DNA from: Roseibium sediminis
GTDB lineage: Bacteria; Pseudomonadota; Alphaproteobacteria; Rhizobiales; Stappiaceae
Reading direction: 5' to 3'
NCBI RefSeq assembly: GCF_008711325.1
Contig: NZ_VXDB01000029.1
Coordinates: 1 to 35,053, forward strand
DNA length: 35,053 nt
How positions within the stretch are numbered: position 1 is the stretch's first letter; every line of letters starts with the position of its first letter. The translations under genes were made by a program, and so were the position numbers. The notes below the pieces were generated by a model, which saw nothing but the letters and a program-made list of their open reading frames with translations, ran no database searches and was not told where the DNA came from. Shown piece after piece: positions 8,858-17,979 of this stretch.

Positions 8858-9561
8858 GGGTCGGGGTCATCCAATCATCGTTCATTCCTTGGCGCGGCTA
8901 CTTCGACTTCATCGCGAGCGTTGATCTGTTCGTCTTCCATGATGATATTCAGTACACGAAAGGCGACTGGCGCAACCGCAACCGGCTGAAAACCCCCGAA
9001 GGGTTGGCCTGGCTCACGGTTCCCGTGCATTACCAGAAGGTTGCCCAGTTGATCTGCGAGACCGGTGTCGCAGAGGTGACCGACTGGCGTGCGAAGCACA
9101 TCGCATTATGGAAATCGAATTATCGCAGTGCTCCTAATTTGGTTGACGTATTCGATATTATGGGAGATCTGGAGCAGAACACACCCGATCTAACGATCAG
9201 CCAGCTCAATACTGCGCTTATCCGCCGCATTTGCAGCTACCTCGGCATTCCGACGCCGTTGGTCCACTCAGCCGACCTCGCGCTGGTGGGTGCCAAAACC
9301 GAGCGCCTTATTGATTTGTGCCGCAAGGTCGGTGCTACCACGTACCTCTCCGGGCCCAAAGCCGATGCATATCTCGACAAGGATGCGTTTCGTAAACACG
9401 GTATTGCACTCGAATACAAATCATATGATTATCCGCCCTACCCTCAATTATGGGGTGATTTCGACGGTGCGGTGACAGTACTCGACCTCATCGCCAATTG
9501 CGGTGCAGGTGCAACGCAATATCTGCGCAGTCGCACTCCCGATCAGGTGGTTGTCCCGTAA
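8854..9561 (+). CDS. WbqC-like protein
   Basis: 235 residues from a GTG at 8854 that overlaps the previous stop. The protein begins VRVGVIQSSFIPWRGYFDFI, the typical start of the WbqC family (PF08889). Other family-like stretches are FHDDIQYTKGDWRNRNRLK, WLTVPV, HIALWKSNYR, YLSGPKADAYLD and LDLIANCGAGA. The family is found in O-antigen clusters. A role in adding an amino acid such as glycine to an amino sugar has been proposed for relatives, but this is not firmly established. The aminotransferase upstream would make a suitable amino sugar. Frames upstream of 8854 belong to the methyltransferase. No catalytic residue can be named. Confidence 0.85.
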   Translation: MRVGVIQSSFIPWRGYFDFIASVDLFVFHDDIQYTKGDWRNRNRLKTPEGLAWLTVPVHYQKVAQLICETGVAEVTDWRAKHIALWKSNYRSAPNLVDVFDIMGDLEQNTPDLTISQLNTALIRRICSYLGIPTPLVHSADLALVGAKTERLIDLCRKVGATTYLSGPKADAYLDKDAFRKHGIALEYKSYDYPPYPQLWGDFDGAVTVLDLIANCGAGATQYLRSRTPDQVVVP

Positions 9562-9821
9562 AAGTAAGCGTTCGGCGACAGCAACAACGATCCTTGCTCC
9601 GCTTCCCCTGTGTATGCGCCAAGCTCGTTGTAAACGAAGCAATGCGATGAAGGCCAGTGGACTTATGATAACCCTCTGCAAGAGCCGTCCTTTGGTCCGA
9701 GAAGAGCATTTGGACGGGAGATCTTGGATATACGCCCTTGAAAATGTTCTCACATTCTAGTCACGCAGGCCGAAATAAAATTTCCAGGATAATGGCGCAG
9801 ATCAAAAACCGAAAGAAGAGC

Positions 9822-11048
9822 ATGAGGCCACTGGAAATTGCTATTTTCGGCAATACTAACAACTACCCTTTGTTGTTGGCTCAGGGACTACAGAAGATTG
9901 GTCACAATGTTCGGCTAATTCTCAATCGCAAAGAAATTCTACACCGACCGGAAAGCCGATACCCGCACTGGACTGGCGCCTACCCTTCCTGGGTACATGA
10001 TTGCAGCGACATGTCTGACGATGATATCGCTTTTAAGACGCCAGCTATAAATCAAGCAATTCATCATCTTACGCGCCAGGTGGATCTAGCGATCCTCAAT
10101 GACACCGGACCCGCTTTTGCAACTTATCTGAGTTGCCCCCATGTTGCACTCCTGACTGGCTCAGATTTGGCCTACTACGCCAATTTTGATACAGTCTCAC
10201 TTAGATCCAACGTATGGGCGCCAGAGTTCAAACGGTCATCCAGCGGACGCCGACATTCTCTCGAATTCGCAAATTTTGTCGCTCGTCAACGCGATGGAAT
10301 ATTAAGCGCAAGTGTAGTGTGCTATGCGCAAAAAGGACTGGTTCCGTCGGGCGATCAAATGCTAGAGCAGATTGGCGTCTCCGATAGTGATCGCCTAATG
10401 CTCTATTTTTCGAATACAATTGATCTAGACCCTCGAGAACCTCCGAGCAACGAACGGCTTACGATTCTATGCGGTTCCCGGATTGTCTATCGACATGATA
10501 GAAACCCTTGTCTGGGTGCGATTGATTTCAAGGGGACAGACGTCTTATTAAAAGGGTTCGCTTTATATGCAAATTCGGGCGGGCGGGGCAGATTGCGACT
10601 TTTTAGAAAAGGCCAGGATTTGGATGCGGCAATTGATCTTGTAGCAGCTCTCGACATCAAGGACCGAGTTTCTTGGATTGATGAAATGAGTATGTCGAGT
10701 TTTTACGAGGAGATGGCTGCCGCGGATCTAATATGTGACCAATTTGGCACGTCGTTTCCCGGGATGGTGACGGCTGATGCAATGGCACTGCAAAGGCCTG
10801 TTATGGCGAATTTTAAGAGCGAATTTTTCAAACAGCGGTTTTCTGAACCACTGCCGGGGTTCGATGTGCGCACTCCGGAAGAAATTGCGTTTCAACTGAC
10901 TGCGATTGACAAGGATCGGAGATTGCTGACGGAAATGGGCAGAAGGAGCCGCATCTACGCAGAGACACAACTCTCCCCGCAAGTGATGGCCAAGACTCTG
11001 ATCGAAAAGCTGAATATGCGCTGCACTCAAACAGATTCCTACTCATAG
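9822..11048 (+). CDS. GT-B fold glycosyltransferase, AT-rich
   Basis: About 408 residues from ATG 9822. The first beta strand is LEIAIFGNTNNYPLLLAQGL. Earlier in-frame starts at 9738 (TTG), 9744 and 9792 would only add a polar tail. The C-terminal half has the GT4-like donor-site order FKGTDVLLKGFALY, RVSWIDEMSMSSFYEEMAAADLICDQFG, MVTADAMALQRPVMANFKSEFF. The typical EX7E is not clean. It probably transfers a sugar to the growing chain in the cytoplasm. The gene is clearly richer in A+T than its neighbours: by hand count 10021-10080 is about 42% GC against about 62% for 12301-12360. This suggests it arrived separately. It is flanked by 260 and 195 bases without a clear gene. Confidence 0.75.
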   Translation: MRPLEIAIFGNTNNYPLLLAQGLQKIGHNVRLILNRKEILHRPESRYPHWTGAYPSWVHDCSDMSDDDIAFKTPAINQAIHHLTRQVDLAILNDTGPAFATYLSCPHVALLTGSDLAYYANFDTVSLRSNVWAPEFKRSSSGRRHSLEFANFVARQRDGILSASVVCYAQKGLVPSGDQMLEQIGVSDSDRLMLYFSNTIDLDPREPPSNERLTILCGSRIVYRHDRNPCLGAIDFKGTDVLLKGFALYANSGGRGRLRLFRKGQDLDAAIDLVAALDIKDRVSWIDEMSMSSFYEEMAAADLICDQFGTSFPGMVTADAMALQRPVMANFKSEFFKQRFSEPLPGFDVRTPEEIAFQLTAIDKDRRLLTEMGRRSRIYAETQLSPQVMAKTLIEKLNMRCTQTDSYS

Positions 11049-11243
11049 ACGATCTGATTGTTCAAGGAAAACAAAGCCGATTCTCTCAATAACTTCTCAA
11101 TGCGCTTCAAGTGTATGTCAACCAATAACAAGCGCCGCGGGGACTCTCTTCAAATTCTCGAACTTTACTAGGTAGAGCGTACATTGTGCAGCAATTGAAT
11201 GTTGGGCCTTAATAAGCCCTTGTGGCATAGAAAGTGATTTATT

Positions 11244-14200
11244 ATGTGCGGTATTGCAGGCTTGTTCTCAACGAAGCCTAATACTTTACAGGTCGAGTTC
11301 CAGCGCGAGCTGGTCGTCCGTATGACTGATCGCATTATTCACCGCGGACCGGACCAGGCGGGATTGTGGGCGGACCCGCTGGGTCGCTGCACGCTGGGTC
11401 ATCGTCGCCTATCAATCATCGACGTTTCCGACGCCGGTATCCAGCCAATGGGCTGGAACAACGAAGAATGGATAATCGCATTCAATGGCGAGATTTACAA
11501 CTTCCTCGAGTTGCGCCAGGAGCTTGAGGCGAAGGGCGTTCGCTTCACAGGGCGGACCGATACTGAAGTTCTGCTAGCCGCGCTGGCCACTTGGGGCTTA
11601 GACTGCCTCGAACGCCTCGACGGCATGTATGCCTTCGCCGCCTTCCACAGACCATCCGGCCGACTGATCCTCGCCCGAGATCCGTTCGGAGAGAAACCGC
11701 TCTACTATATGCCGTTGCGGGCGGGAGGGATGGCCTTTGCTTCGGAACTCCAATGCTTTGAGGATTTGCCGGAGTTCACCGGCGAGGTTAGTGCTGATGC
11801 TCTGTCCGAGTTATTGATGTTCCAGTATATCGGCGCGCCGCGGACCATCTACCAACAAGTCTACAAGCTACCGCCTGGCCACTGGATGGAGGTTCGCGAA
11901 GGTCAGCCCCTTCGAACGAACAGGTTCTTCCGGTTTCAACCGGGCGCTGCCGGGTACAGCGCTCGCTCGCAAGCCGACCTCGCTGACGAGCTTGAGGACA
12001 TCCTGATCCGGAGCCTAAGGCGTCGCTTGATCGCTGATGTACCGCTCGGCGCTTTCCTTTCGGGCGGCGTAGACTCTTCGACTGTCTGCGCCCTGATCAC
12101 AAAGAAGCTGGATGTGCCGCTCAAGACCTTCTCGATCGGATTTGCTGCCGACCGTGAAAGTGAGCACGAGATCGCCCGACGGATTGCCGCCCATCTCGGC
12201 ACCGAGCACCGCGACAAGATCGTTTCGCCGTCGGCGGTGGGTTTTCTCGATCACGCCGGTCAGCTGCTCGACGAACCCAACGCCGACAGCTCCTGTCTAC
12301 CCACTTACTTGCTGTCCCAGTTCGCCCGCCAGCATGTCACAGTCGCGCTCTCGGGTGATGGTGGCGACGAGCTGTTCGGCGGCTACGGCCGCTATTTCGA
12401 TACATTGAGTGAGGCCGATAGCCACGCCATGCGCCCGGCGAACGCCTGGAGCCCAGGCAAGAGTTACTACTATTCAAACCGCATAATGAACTTCAGCCCA
12501 GCCCAGCTGAGCCGTTTATTCGGTTTCATTCCGGCGGGCGCAGCCAATCACGTCAGGAGTATAATAGCGGAGATCGACGACGGCCCGGCGCAGCTGCTTG
12601 ACCGGCTGAGGGCCAGCGACGCTGACAACTACATGCCCGGTGCCGTCCTTCCCAAAGTCGATCGTATGAGCATGCAGCATTCGCTGGAAGTCCGTACACC
12701 GTTCCTCAGTATTGAACTGGCGCGTTTTGCCGAGCGAGTGCCAGGTGACTATCTGGTTCGAAACGGTCGCGGAAAGCTACTTCTGCGCGAGATTGCATAC
12801 CGCTATCTGCCCCGCGAGATAATCGATCTGCCGAAAAAGGGTTTCGGATTGCCCTTAACCGCAGATTGGGGCAAGGCACAGCTGGTATCCGCTCTTCGCG
12901 ACAGCCTCGGCGTCGACAGCCCGCTCGGCAATTGGATTGGTCCAGACCGGGCCCGCAAGTTCGTAGATTCCCAAGCCTCGACACATGGCTTCTCCATTTA
13001 TCAGGTATGGACAGTAATCATGCTTGATAAATGGCTGCGCAAGCGGCCTGTTCATCTGCCCGATACCAAGTCGCTGGAAATTGTCGCACAGTCCGATGTG
13101 CCGCGATACTATGCCGTCAGCGGTGATAACCGCACGCGTCTGGTAGGCTTCGTTACACCGTCGGTTCTGGTCGTCTCATCGCCGACTACGACGTCGCCAG
13201 TCGAAGACGCCCCAATCCGTTCTCAGCTCGGTCTGTTCGATTCTATTGATCTGCATCTGCTCGCCCTCGCCAGCGGAATCGACTTGTCTGAAATCGCTGA
13301 AACGGATGCCGACGAGCGGGTTCATAATACCTTCCATATCGACGCGGATCGAAATATTGTAGACGGCATCCGTGATTTGCACATCAACCTCGCCGATTGC
13401 TCTGTGATAATACTTGATCGAGCTCCCGAATGGGTTGGCTACAATGACATCCTTCACTTGAGAGCAATGCGCTTGCGCACTTTAATTGTGCCTCAGCGTC
13501 ACCGTGCCGACGGCAACTGGATGCGATACGAGTTCAATCATCCCACCCTAGGCAAGCGTATTCTGAATTTGGTGCGCCTATTGCCGCATATTCAAGCGGT
13601 CTGGATGCCACGCCTTAGCTGTGGCATCCAGAGTCAGGAACAGGTGGCGGGCTCCTTTAAACGTTTGCCAGCAGCAGTCGACCACGAAAGCGCGGTCGAC
13701 TTTGCCGTTTTCGATGGACCGGTTCAATACCTGCCCTACCTATCATCGCATCAGGAAATCAAGGAGACAACTGAGCGAAGGTACTCAATCTGGAACCAAC
13801 ACGTCGTTTATTCGCAGCCTCATCGTAGTCGCCGCTGGTACGTCCGACCTCTGTTTTGGCTCAATTGGCTCGTTCCCATAAATGGAAAGACTACACCCTT
13901 TTTACCGATCGCTAGCATGAACATCGATGTTGGCAGGCATGTAGGCACTATTGAGAGCGGCTTGAGGCATCTGGTGACGAAGACAAACCAGAACCCGGCG
14001 GTGGCTAGGGCGCCGGACTTTATTGTGCTCTACACTCATGGCCTGTCGTCCGGTGGCGCCGAACGGCAATGGTGTAATCTGGCAATCGGCTTGAAGGAGC
14101 TCGGTAAGCGCGTTTGCATCGTCGTCGATACACTCGAAGGGCCAAACAATCACTACCTGCCGCTGACGCAGCGCGCTGGCATTGAGGTGCTGCATACCAA

Positions 14201-15272
14201 TGATTTGAAAGAAGACGGCTGCTGCAGATTTCCGTTCGATAGCGCATTCTGTCCGCTGCTCTCTCACTCCACATTCCCAGCAGCAAGAAACGTACAACGC
14301 CTTGCCAACCTGTTAACTCGCCTGAAACCAGATACTGTAATCGCACAACTCGATGGGACCAATATTGTTGGCGCGATTGCCGCTCTAATCGCCGATGTTC
14401 CCAAGATTGCGATATCGTTCAGGAACTACAATCCGACACATTTTGATTACCTTGATGCGCCATGGTATTTGCCGGCGTACCGGGCACTTGTAGGGTCGAA
14501 CCGCCTTATCCTAACTGGGAATTCGCGGGCGGGTAACATCGACTACGCTGAATGGATCGGCATCGATCCAGCGCGGGTGGAGCTGCTTCAAAACTCATAT
14601 GCGCCCGACACACGACAGTTTCTTACTGAGGACGAGAAACGGGAATTCAAACAAGAGCTCGGCATATCGCCTGCAACCAAGGTCATCCTTGGCGTGTTTC
14701 GTCTCTCAACCGAGAAGAATCCTGTCTTGTTCGTCGACGTTTGCGCCGATGTGCTGGATAAACACCCGGATGCCGTTGCCCTGCTGTGTGGTGAAGGGTC
14801 GAAGCAGTCAGATGTCGAGGCGCAAATAAATGCGAGGGGTATCGGCGAGCGTTTCCTTCTGCAGGGCCGCCGGTCAGACATCTGGAAATACATCTCAATT
14901 GCCGACGTGCTGCTGCTCACTTCAGACAAAGAAGGTACACCCAACGTTATCCGCGAGGCACTCATGCTCCGCTGCCCAGTGGTAGCAACGTCTAGTGGTG
15001 CAGTACCGGAGATGATTGAGAACGGGGTGACCGGCTATTTAACAACTGTTGGTGATCGGGCGGCACTCTCACAAAGGTTACTGCGCCTGCTCACTGATGA
15101 CGTCAAGTACAGCCAAATGGTTGCGGCAATCGTGGCGCGCCCGTACCGATTCACCCCGCGCGACAATGCTCAACAACTACTCGAAATACTCAAGGGTACG
15201 GCTGACGCCGGTGGCCGTGCAGACGCCCTCAAAACACGCTCAATTGCAGAGCCACAAACAAATGGGAGTTGA
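11244..15272 (+). CDS. Asparagine synthetase (AsnB-like) fused to a GT4 glycosyltransferase
   Basis: A single 1342-residue frame. Residues 1-620 are a glutamine-dependent asparagine synthetase: N-terminal Cys2 (MCGIAGLF), RGPDQAG, FNGEIYNFLELRQEL, then the ATP pyrophosphatase loop SGGVDSS (273-279), ALSGDGGDELFGGY and the MSMQHSLEVRTPFL region. In polysaccharide loci such enzymes are thought to convert uronic acid carboxyls to amides. Residues about 630-925 match nothing I know. Residues about 926-1330 are a GT4 glycosyltransferase: GGAER (937-941), GVFRLSTEKNP, LLCGEGS, LLLTSDKEGTPNVIREA with EX7E at E1230 and E1238, then PVVATSSGAVPEMI. No internal stop or frameshift is visible. An artefactual join of two genes by sequencing error is possible but unlikely given the continuous coding character. 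A 195-base gap precedes it. Confidence 0.9.
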   Translation: MCGIAGLFSTKPNTLQVEFQRELVVRMTDRIIHRGPDQAGLWADPLGRCTLGHRRLSIIDVSDAGIQPMGWNNEEWIIAFNGEIYNFLELRQELEAKGVRFTGRTDTEVLLAALATWGLDCLERLDGMYAFAAFHRPSGRLILARDPFGEKPLYYMPLRAGGMAFASELQCFEDLPEFTGEVSADALSELLMFQYIGAPRTIYQQVYKLPPGHWMEVREGQPLRTNRFFRFQPGAAGYSARSQADLADELEDILIRSLRRRLIADVPLGAFLSGGVDSSTVCALITKKLDVPLKTFSIGFAADRESEHEIARRIAAHLGTEHRDKIVSPSAVGFLDHAGQLLDEPNADSSCLPTYLLSQFARQHVTVALSGDGGDELFGGYGRYFDTLSEADSHAMRPANAWSPGKSYYYSNRIMNFSPAQLSRLFGFIPAGAANHVRSIIAEIDDGPAQLLDRLRASDADNYMPGAVLPKVDRMSMQHSLEVRTPFLSIELARFAERVPGDYLVRNGRGKLLLREIAYRYLPREIIDLPKKGFGLPLTADWGKAQLVSALRDSLGVDSPLGNWIGPDRARKFVDSQASTHGFSIYQVWTVIMLDKWLRKRPVHLPDTKSLEIVAQSDVPRYYAVSGDNRTRLVGFVTPSVLVVSSPTTTSPVEDAPIRSQLGLFDSIDLHLLALASGIDLSEIAETDADERVHNTFHIDADRNIVDGIRDLHINLADCSVIILDRAPEWVGYNDILHLRAMRLRTLIVPQRHRADGNWMRYEFNHPTLGKRILNLVRLLPHIQAVWMPRLSCGIQSQEQVAGSFKRLPAAVDHESAVDFAVFDGPVQYLPYLSSHQEIKETTERRYSIWNQHVVYSQPHRSRRWYVRPLFWLNWLVPINGKTTPFLPIASMNIDVGRHVGTIESGLRHLVTKTNQNPAVARAPDFIVLYTHGLSSGGAERQWCNLAIGLKELGKRVCIVVDTLEGPNNHYLPLTQRAGIEVLHTNDLKEDGCCRFPFDSAFCPLLSHSTFPAARNVQRLANLLTRLKPDTVIAQLDGTNIVGAIAALIADVPKIAISFRNYNPTHFDYLDAPWYLPAYRALVGSNRLILTGNSRAGNIDYAEWIGIDPARVELLQNSYAPDTRQFLTEDEKREFKQELGISPATKVILGVFRLSTEKNPVLFVDVCADVLDKHPDAVALLCGEGSKQSDVEAQINARGIGERFLLQGRRSDIWKYISIADVLLLTSDKEGTPNVIREALMLRCPVVATSSGAVPEMIENGVTGYLTTVGDRAALSQRLLRLLTDDVKYSQMVAAIVARPYRFTPRDNAQQLLEILKGTADAGGRADALKTRSIAEPQTNGS

Positions 15273-15275
15273 TCG

Positions 15276-16448
15276 ATGAAACATCGGTTAGTAAACGTTA
15301 CCAATTTCCGCCTTGAGGAGGGCAATTGCTGGATTACTGCCCTGCCCGCAGACATTCAAAGTGGCGCGCATGAAGGTACATTAAGTCCTTCCGGATTACG
15401 TCTGTTCGAGAACGGTGTCGAGCTGGGGCCAGGCTCTGCGTCGCACGCCACGATACGAAAGACCGGCGGCGGTGCATTCTCCCACTGGGGTGCTGATCTA
15501 TACTTTTCCAGTTCGGACAACAGCAGTCCCAAGAGTAACCGACGAACTTATGTAGCGCTGGTTCCCGAAGCGTCGGTGCAGGACGCAGACGGCCACGTGT
15601 CGACCTCGTTTAACGCCGCCGAGCCGGTGAATTATTCGAACGAGTCCTACAGTTCCCGCAACATAGCCTCCGACGCGGAGTACGCGGTGAAGATTACCGA
15701 ATCCTATGTTTCGAGCCTGCCAGATGGGCTGAATTCGCTGGTCGGCAAATCGGTGCTCGAGCTCGGGCCAGGTATTTCCTTTGGCACCGTGTTGGCGATG
15801 CGCGCCTTGGGGGCCCGATCTGTTGCGATTGCCGATCGATTCCTTGCGCAATTCAGCGTTGACTATCATCCGCAGCTCTATCGGGAGATTGCGGTGCAAC
15901 TTGAGAAAAATTTTCCCAATGTCGATACCTCGTTTCTTGAGCAGGCTGCGGTCGAAGGGCACACAAAAGAGTTGGTGGAAGCCTATGAGATACCGCTGGA
16001 AAGGCTTGGGCAGCACTTCCACGAAATCGATATCATTCTGTCAAACGCCGTGCTTGAACACCTTTTTGATCCCATGGCTGGAGCGATTGCACTACATGCC
16101 ATCACTGCGCCAGATGGCATAGGGTTGCATCAGGTGGACTTCCGGGACCACCGTGACTTCTCGAAGCCGCTGGAGTATCTACTTCTGGATGACGAGGAAT
16201 TCACCAACTTGTTCAACAGCTGCCATGGTGAATGCGGCCGTAAGACCCGACCGTTCCAGATGGCACGGATGTTCGAACTAGCTGGTTTCGAGGGGGTCGA
16301 TTTCCTACCCAACATGCATGCCGACCCGGAGTATCTGGCCGATATCATCGCGCGTCTGCGCGCTCAACCAGCGAATCTGTATGGCTACATCGACACGACC
16401 ATGCTGGCACCGATTAGCGGCCAGTTCAGGCTGCGCAAGCCGGTCTGA
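15276..16448 (+). CDS. Methyltransferase with N-terminal 'LFENG' module (paralogue 1)
   Basis: 390 residues. GGGAG is seven bases before the ATG, which lies just after the fusion gene's stop. Residues about 1-105 form a module with LRLFENGVELGPGSASH, GGGAFSHWGADLYFSSSDNS and SNRRTYVAL. The same module occurs in the gene at 16738. It looks like a small beta domain of the kind attached to many glycan-modifying enzymes, perhaps for glycan binding (inference). A class I methyltransferase follows: SVLELGPGISFGTVLAM near residue 165, LSNAVLEHLFDP, then HQVDFRDHRDFSKPLEYLLLDD. This is probably a methyltransferase acting on a sugar of the chain; the position methylated is unknown. Confidence 0.8.
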   Translation: MKHRLVNVTNFRLEEGNCWITALPADIQSGAHEGTLSPSGLRLFENGVELGPGSASHATIRKTGGGAFSHWGADLYFSSSDNSSPKSNRRTYVALVPEASVQDADGHVSTSFNAAEPVNYSNESYSSRNIASDAEYAVKITESYVSSLPDGLNSLVGKSVLELGPGISFGTVLAMRALGARSVAIADRFLAQFSVDYHPQLYREIAVQLEKNFPNVDTSFLEQAAVEGHTKELVEAYEIPLERLGQHFHEIDIILSNAVLEHLFDPMAGAIALHAITAPDGIGLHQVDFRDHRDFSKPLEYLLLDDEEFTNLFNSCHGECGRKTRPFQMARMFELAGFEGVDFLPNMHADPEYLADIIARLRAQPANLYGYIDTTMLAPISGQFRLRKPV

Positions 16449-16717
16449 TGCTTTGGCCGAAGGTGGTAATCCTACCACTAAGAAGGCGATCACACGCGTT
16501 GCCCGTCCTAGGCTCTGCCAATTACAGAAGTTGAGTCAAAAAAGGACTACTGCGGCAAGTGCGTCCCAATCAACTAATTGTTGTAGACTATGAGTTTAAG
16601 GCATATGTGGACCATCTTATACCACTGTTGCCGGACGGGCCCATAATCAAACAGATAACGGCTTATAGTTGGTTTTGCTCTGTCCCGCGGAATAGGGGCG
16701 ATATCGGCGATAACTAG
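16448..16717 (+). pseudogene. Possible broken reading frame between two methyltransferase paralogues
   Basis: An ATG at 16448 overlaps the previous stop (TGATG) and opens a frame (MLWPKVVILPLRRRSHALPV). It is interrupted by one TGA at 16532-16534 and then stays open for 60 codons (QLIVVDYEFKAYVDHLIPLL, GPIIKQITAYSWFCSVPRNR) to a TAG at 16715-16717. The hydrophobic/charged alternation looks coding, and the coupled start fits an operon gene that has been truncated. I do not recognise a family. It could equally be chance in a 289-base spacer. Confidence 0.3.
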
Positions 16718-16737
16718 CAAAAAATGGTCCAGAATTG

Positions 16738-17979
16738 ATGAAATTGCTCGAATTGGAAGAGATCCACCTCGACGAAGGCAACTGCTACAAAGTCGATCTC
16801 AGTAGCCTCGGCTATCTGGGAGAGGGCATGGGTTCGCGTACCCGGTCTATGCTGATGCTGTTCGAGAACGGCATACAGCTAGGGCCGGCCAGTGCCTCTC
16901 ATGATGCCGTGAGAGGCACTGGTAACGGTGCGTACTCGCATTGGGGCAACGAACTTTACTTTTCCAGCTCTGACAACTCGAGCCCAATCACCAACCGTCG
17001 TACCTATGTCGTTGTTGCCCCCTCGAGTGCCGCCGACGAACGAAGCTTCGTTCAACGTGCGGTGGAATCGCAGATGCAATCGGCAGAGTTCTTTCGAACT
17101 TGCCTGACGAATTACATAGCATCGCAAGGGGCAGAGCTGCATCAGGTCTACACCTTTCGCATGTTGTTGATGCTGCTGCAGAGGGCGGAGGTTTCGATTG
17201 ACAATTTGAACTGTCTCGAACTTGGCGCGAGCCCTTCCAACGGCCTCGCTATCTGCCTCGGCCTAGCCGGGGCGAAACACGTCTATCTCAACAACATCGT
17301 CGAAATTGACGTCGACATAGCAGCCGACTACGCGCGAAATGTGGCGCTTTTGAGCGGTCTCGTCGCGCCACATGCACGCGACCTGACTGAGGTCGTCCGT
17401 TTTTCGGAAGACGGACAAACCTGTCGACTCAATCCGTTGTTGTTCACTCAACTGGGAGGAATCGATGCCATTAATCTCGACAAATTCGTCAGCGGCGTCG
17501 ACCTGATGTTTTCCTTCAGCGTGCTGGAGCATATGCGTCAACTGCCTGAAATCTCTGGCGTTCTGCGACGGATCGCGGCGCCGGGCTGCATCGCCCTCCA
17601 TTCGGTTGACGCGCGCGATCACACCGATTTTTCCCATCCGCTTAAATACCTTTATTGCGACGACGACACCTTTGCGGCGAAGTACAGCGAAGATCACAAT
17701 CGTTGGCGGCATAAGGACTATGTGCGGATTTTGACCGAAGCCGGTTGGCAGGTTACCCGAAATCTATTCGCCGGCAGTCTGCCGGTACTGCCTAACGGTG
17801 GCACTGATATGTACCAGGTAGGATGCTTGGGGGCGGAGCGGATGCTAGTCGACGACTCTGCAAGTTTGCCAGTGCTGGTCACGCCCATAGATATAGCTAA
17901 CATGGCGCCGCAGTTCCGTAATTTCACGCCGGAAGAGTTGTCAATTCTAGTGTTCGTCATGTTCTGCAAGGCAGAATAG
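16738..17979 (+). CDS. Methyltransferase with N-terminal 'LFENG' module (paralogue 2)
   Basis: 413 residues from ATG 16738 (a TTG one codon earlier is unlikely). Residues 1-105 parallel the gene at 15276: LMLFENGIQLGPASASHD, GNGAYSHWGNELYFSSSDNS, TNRRTYVVV. The rest is a class I methyltransferase-like domain with NCLELGASPSNGLAICLGLAG, FSFSVLEHMRQLPEI, then HSVDARDHTDFSHPLKYLYCDDD. The last stretch matches paralogue 1 (HQVDFRDHRDFSKPLEYLLLDD), so homology runs through both domains. Overall identity is modest, so the duplication is old or the two arrived separately. It is followed by 417 bases with no clear gene. It probably methylates a different sugar or position than paralogue 1 (inference). 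Confidence 0.8.
   Translation: MKLLELEEIHLDEGNCYKVDLSSLGYLGEGMGSRTRSMLMLFENGIQLGPASASHDAVRGTGNGAYSHWGNELYFSSSDNSSPITNRRTYVVVAPSSAADERSFVQRAVESQMQSAEFFRTCLTNYIASQGAELHQVYTFRMLLMLLQRAEVSIDNLNCLELGASPSNGLAICLGLAGAKHVYLNNIVEIDVDIAADYARNVALLSGLVAPHARDLTEVVRFSEDGQTCRLNPLLFTQLGGIDAINLDKFVSGVDLMFSFSVLEHMRQLPEISGVLRRIAAPGCIALHSVDARDHTDFSHPLKYLYCDDDTFAAKYSEDHNRWRHKDYVRILTEAGWQVTRNLFAGSLPVLPNGGTDMYQVGCLGAERMLVDDSASLPVLVTPIDIANMAPQFRNFTPEELSILVFVMFCKAE

Noticed and set aside
9503..9760. 85-codon + strand frame across the WbqC end and spacer
   Set aside because: Overlaps the WbqC-like gene in another frame and shows no family; low coding character.
11205..11222. GGGCCTTAATAAGCCC as a terminator hairpin
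   Set aside because: Only about four to five pairs with mismatches and no following T run.
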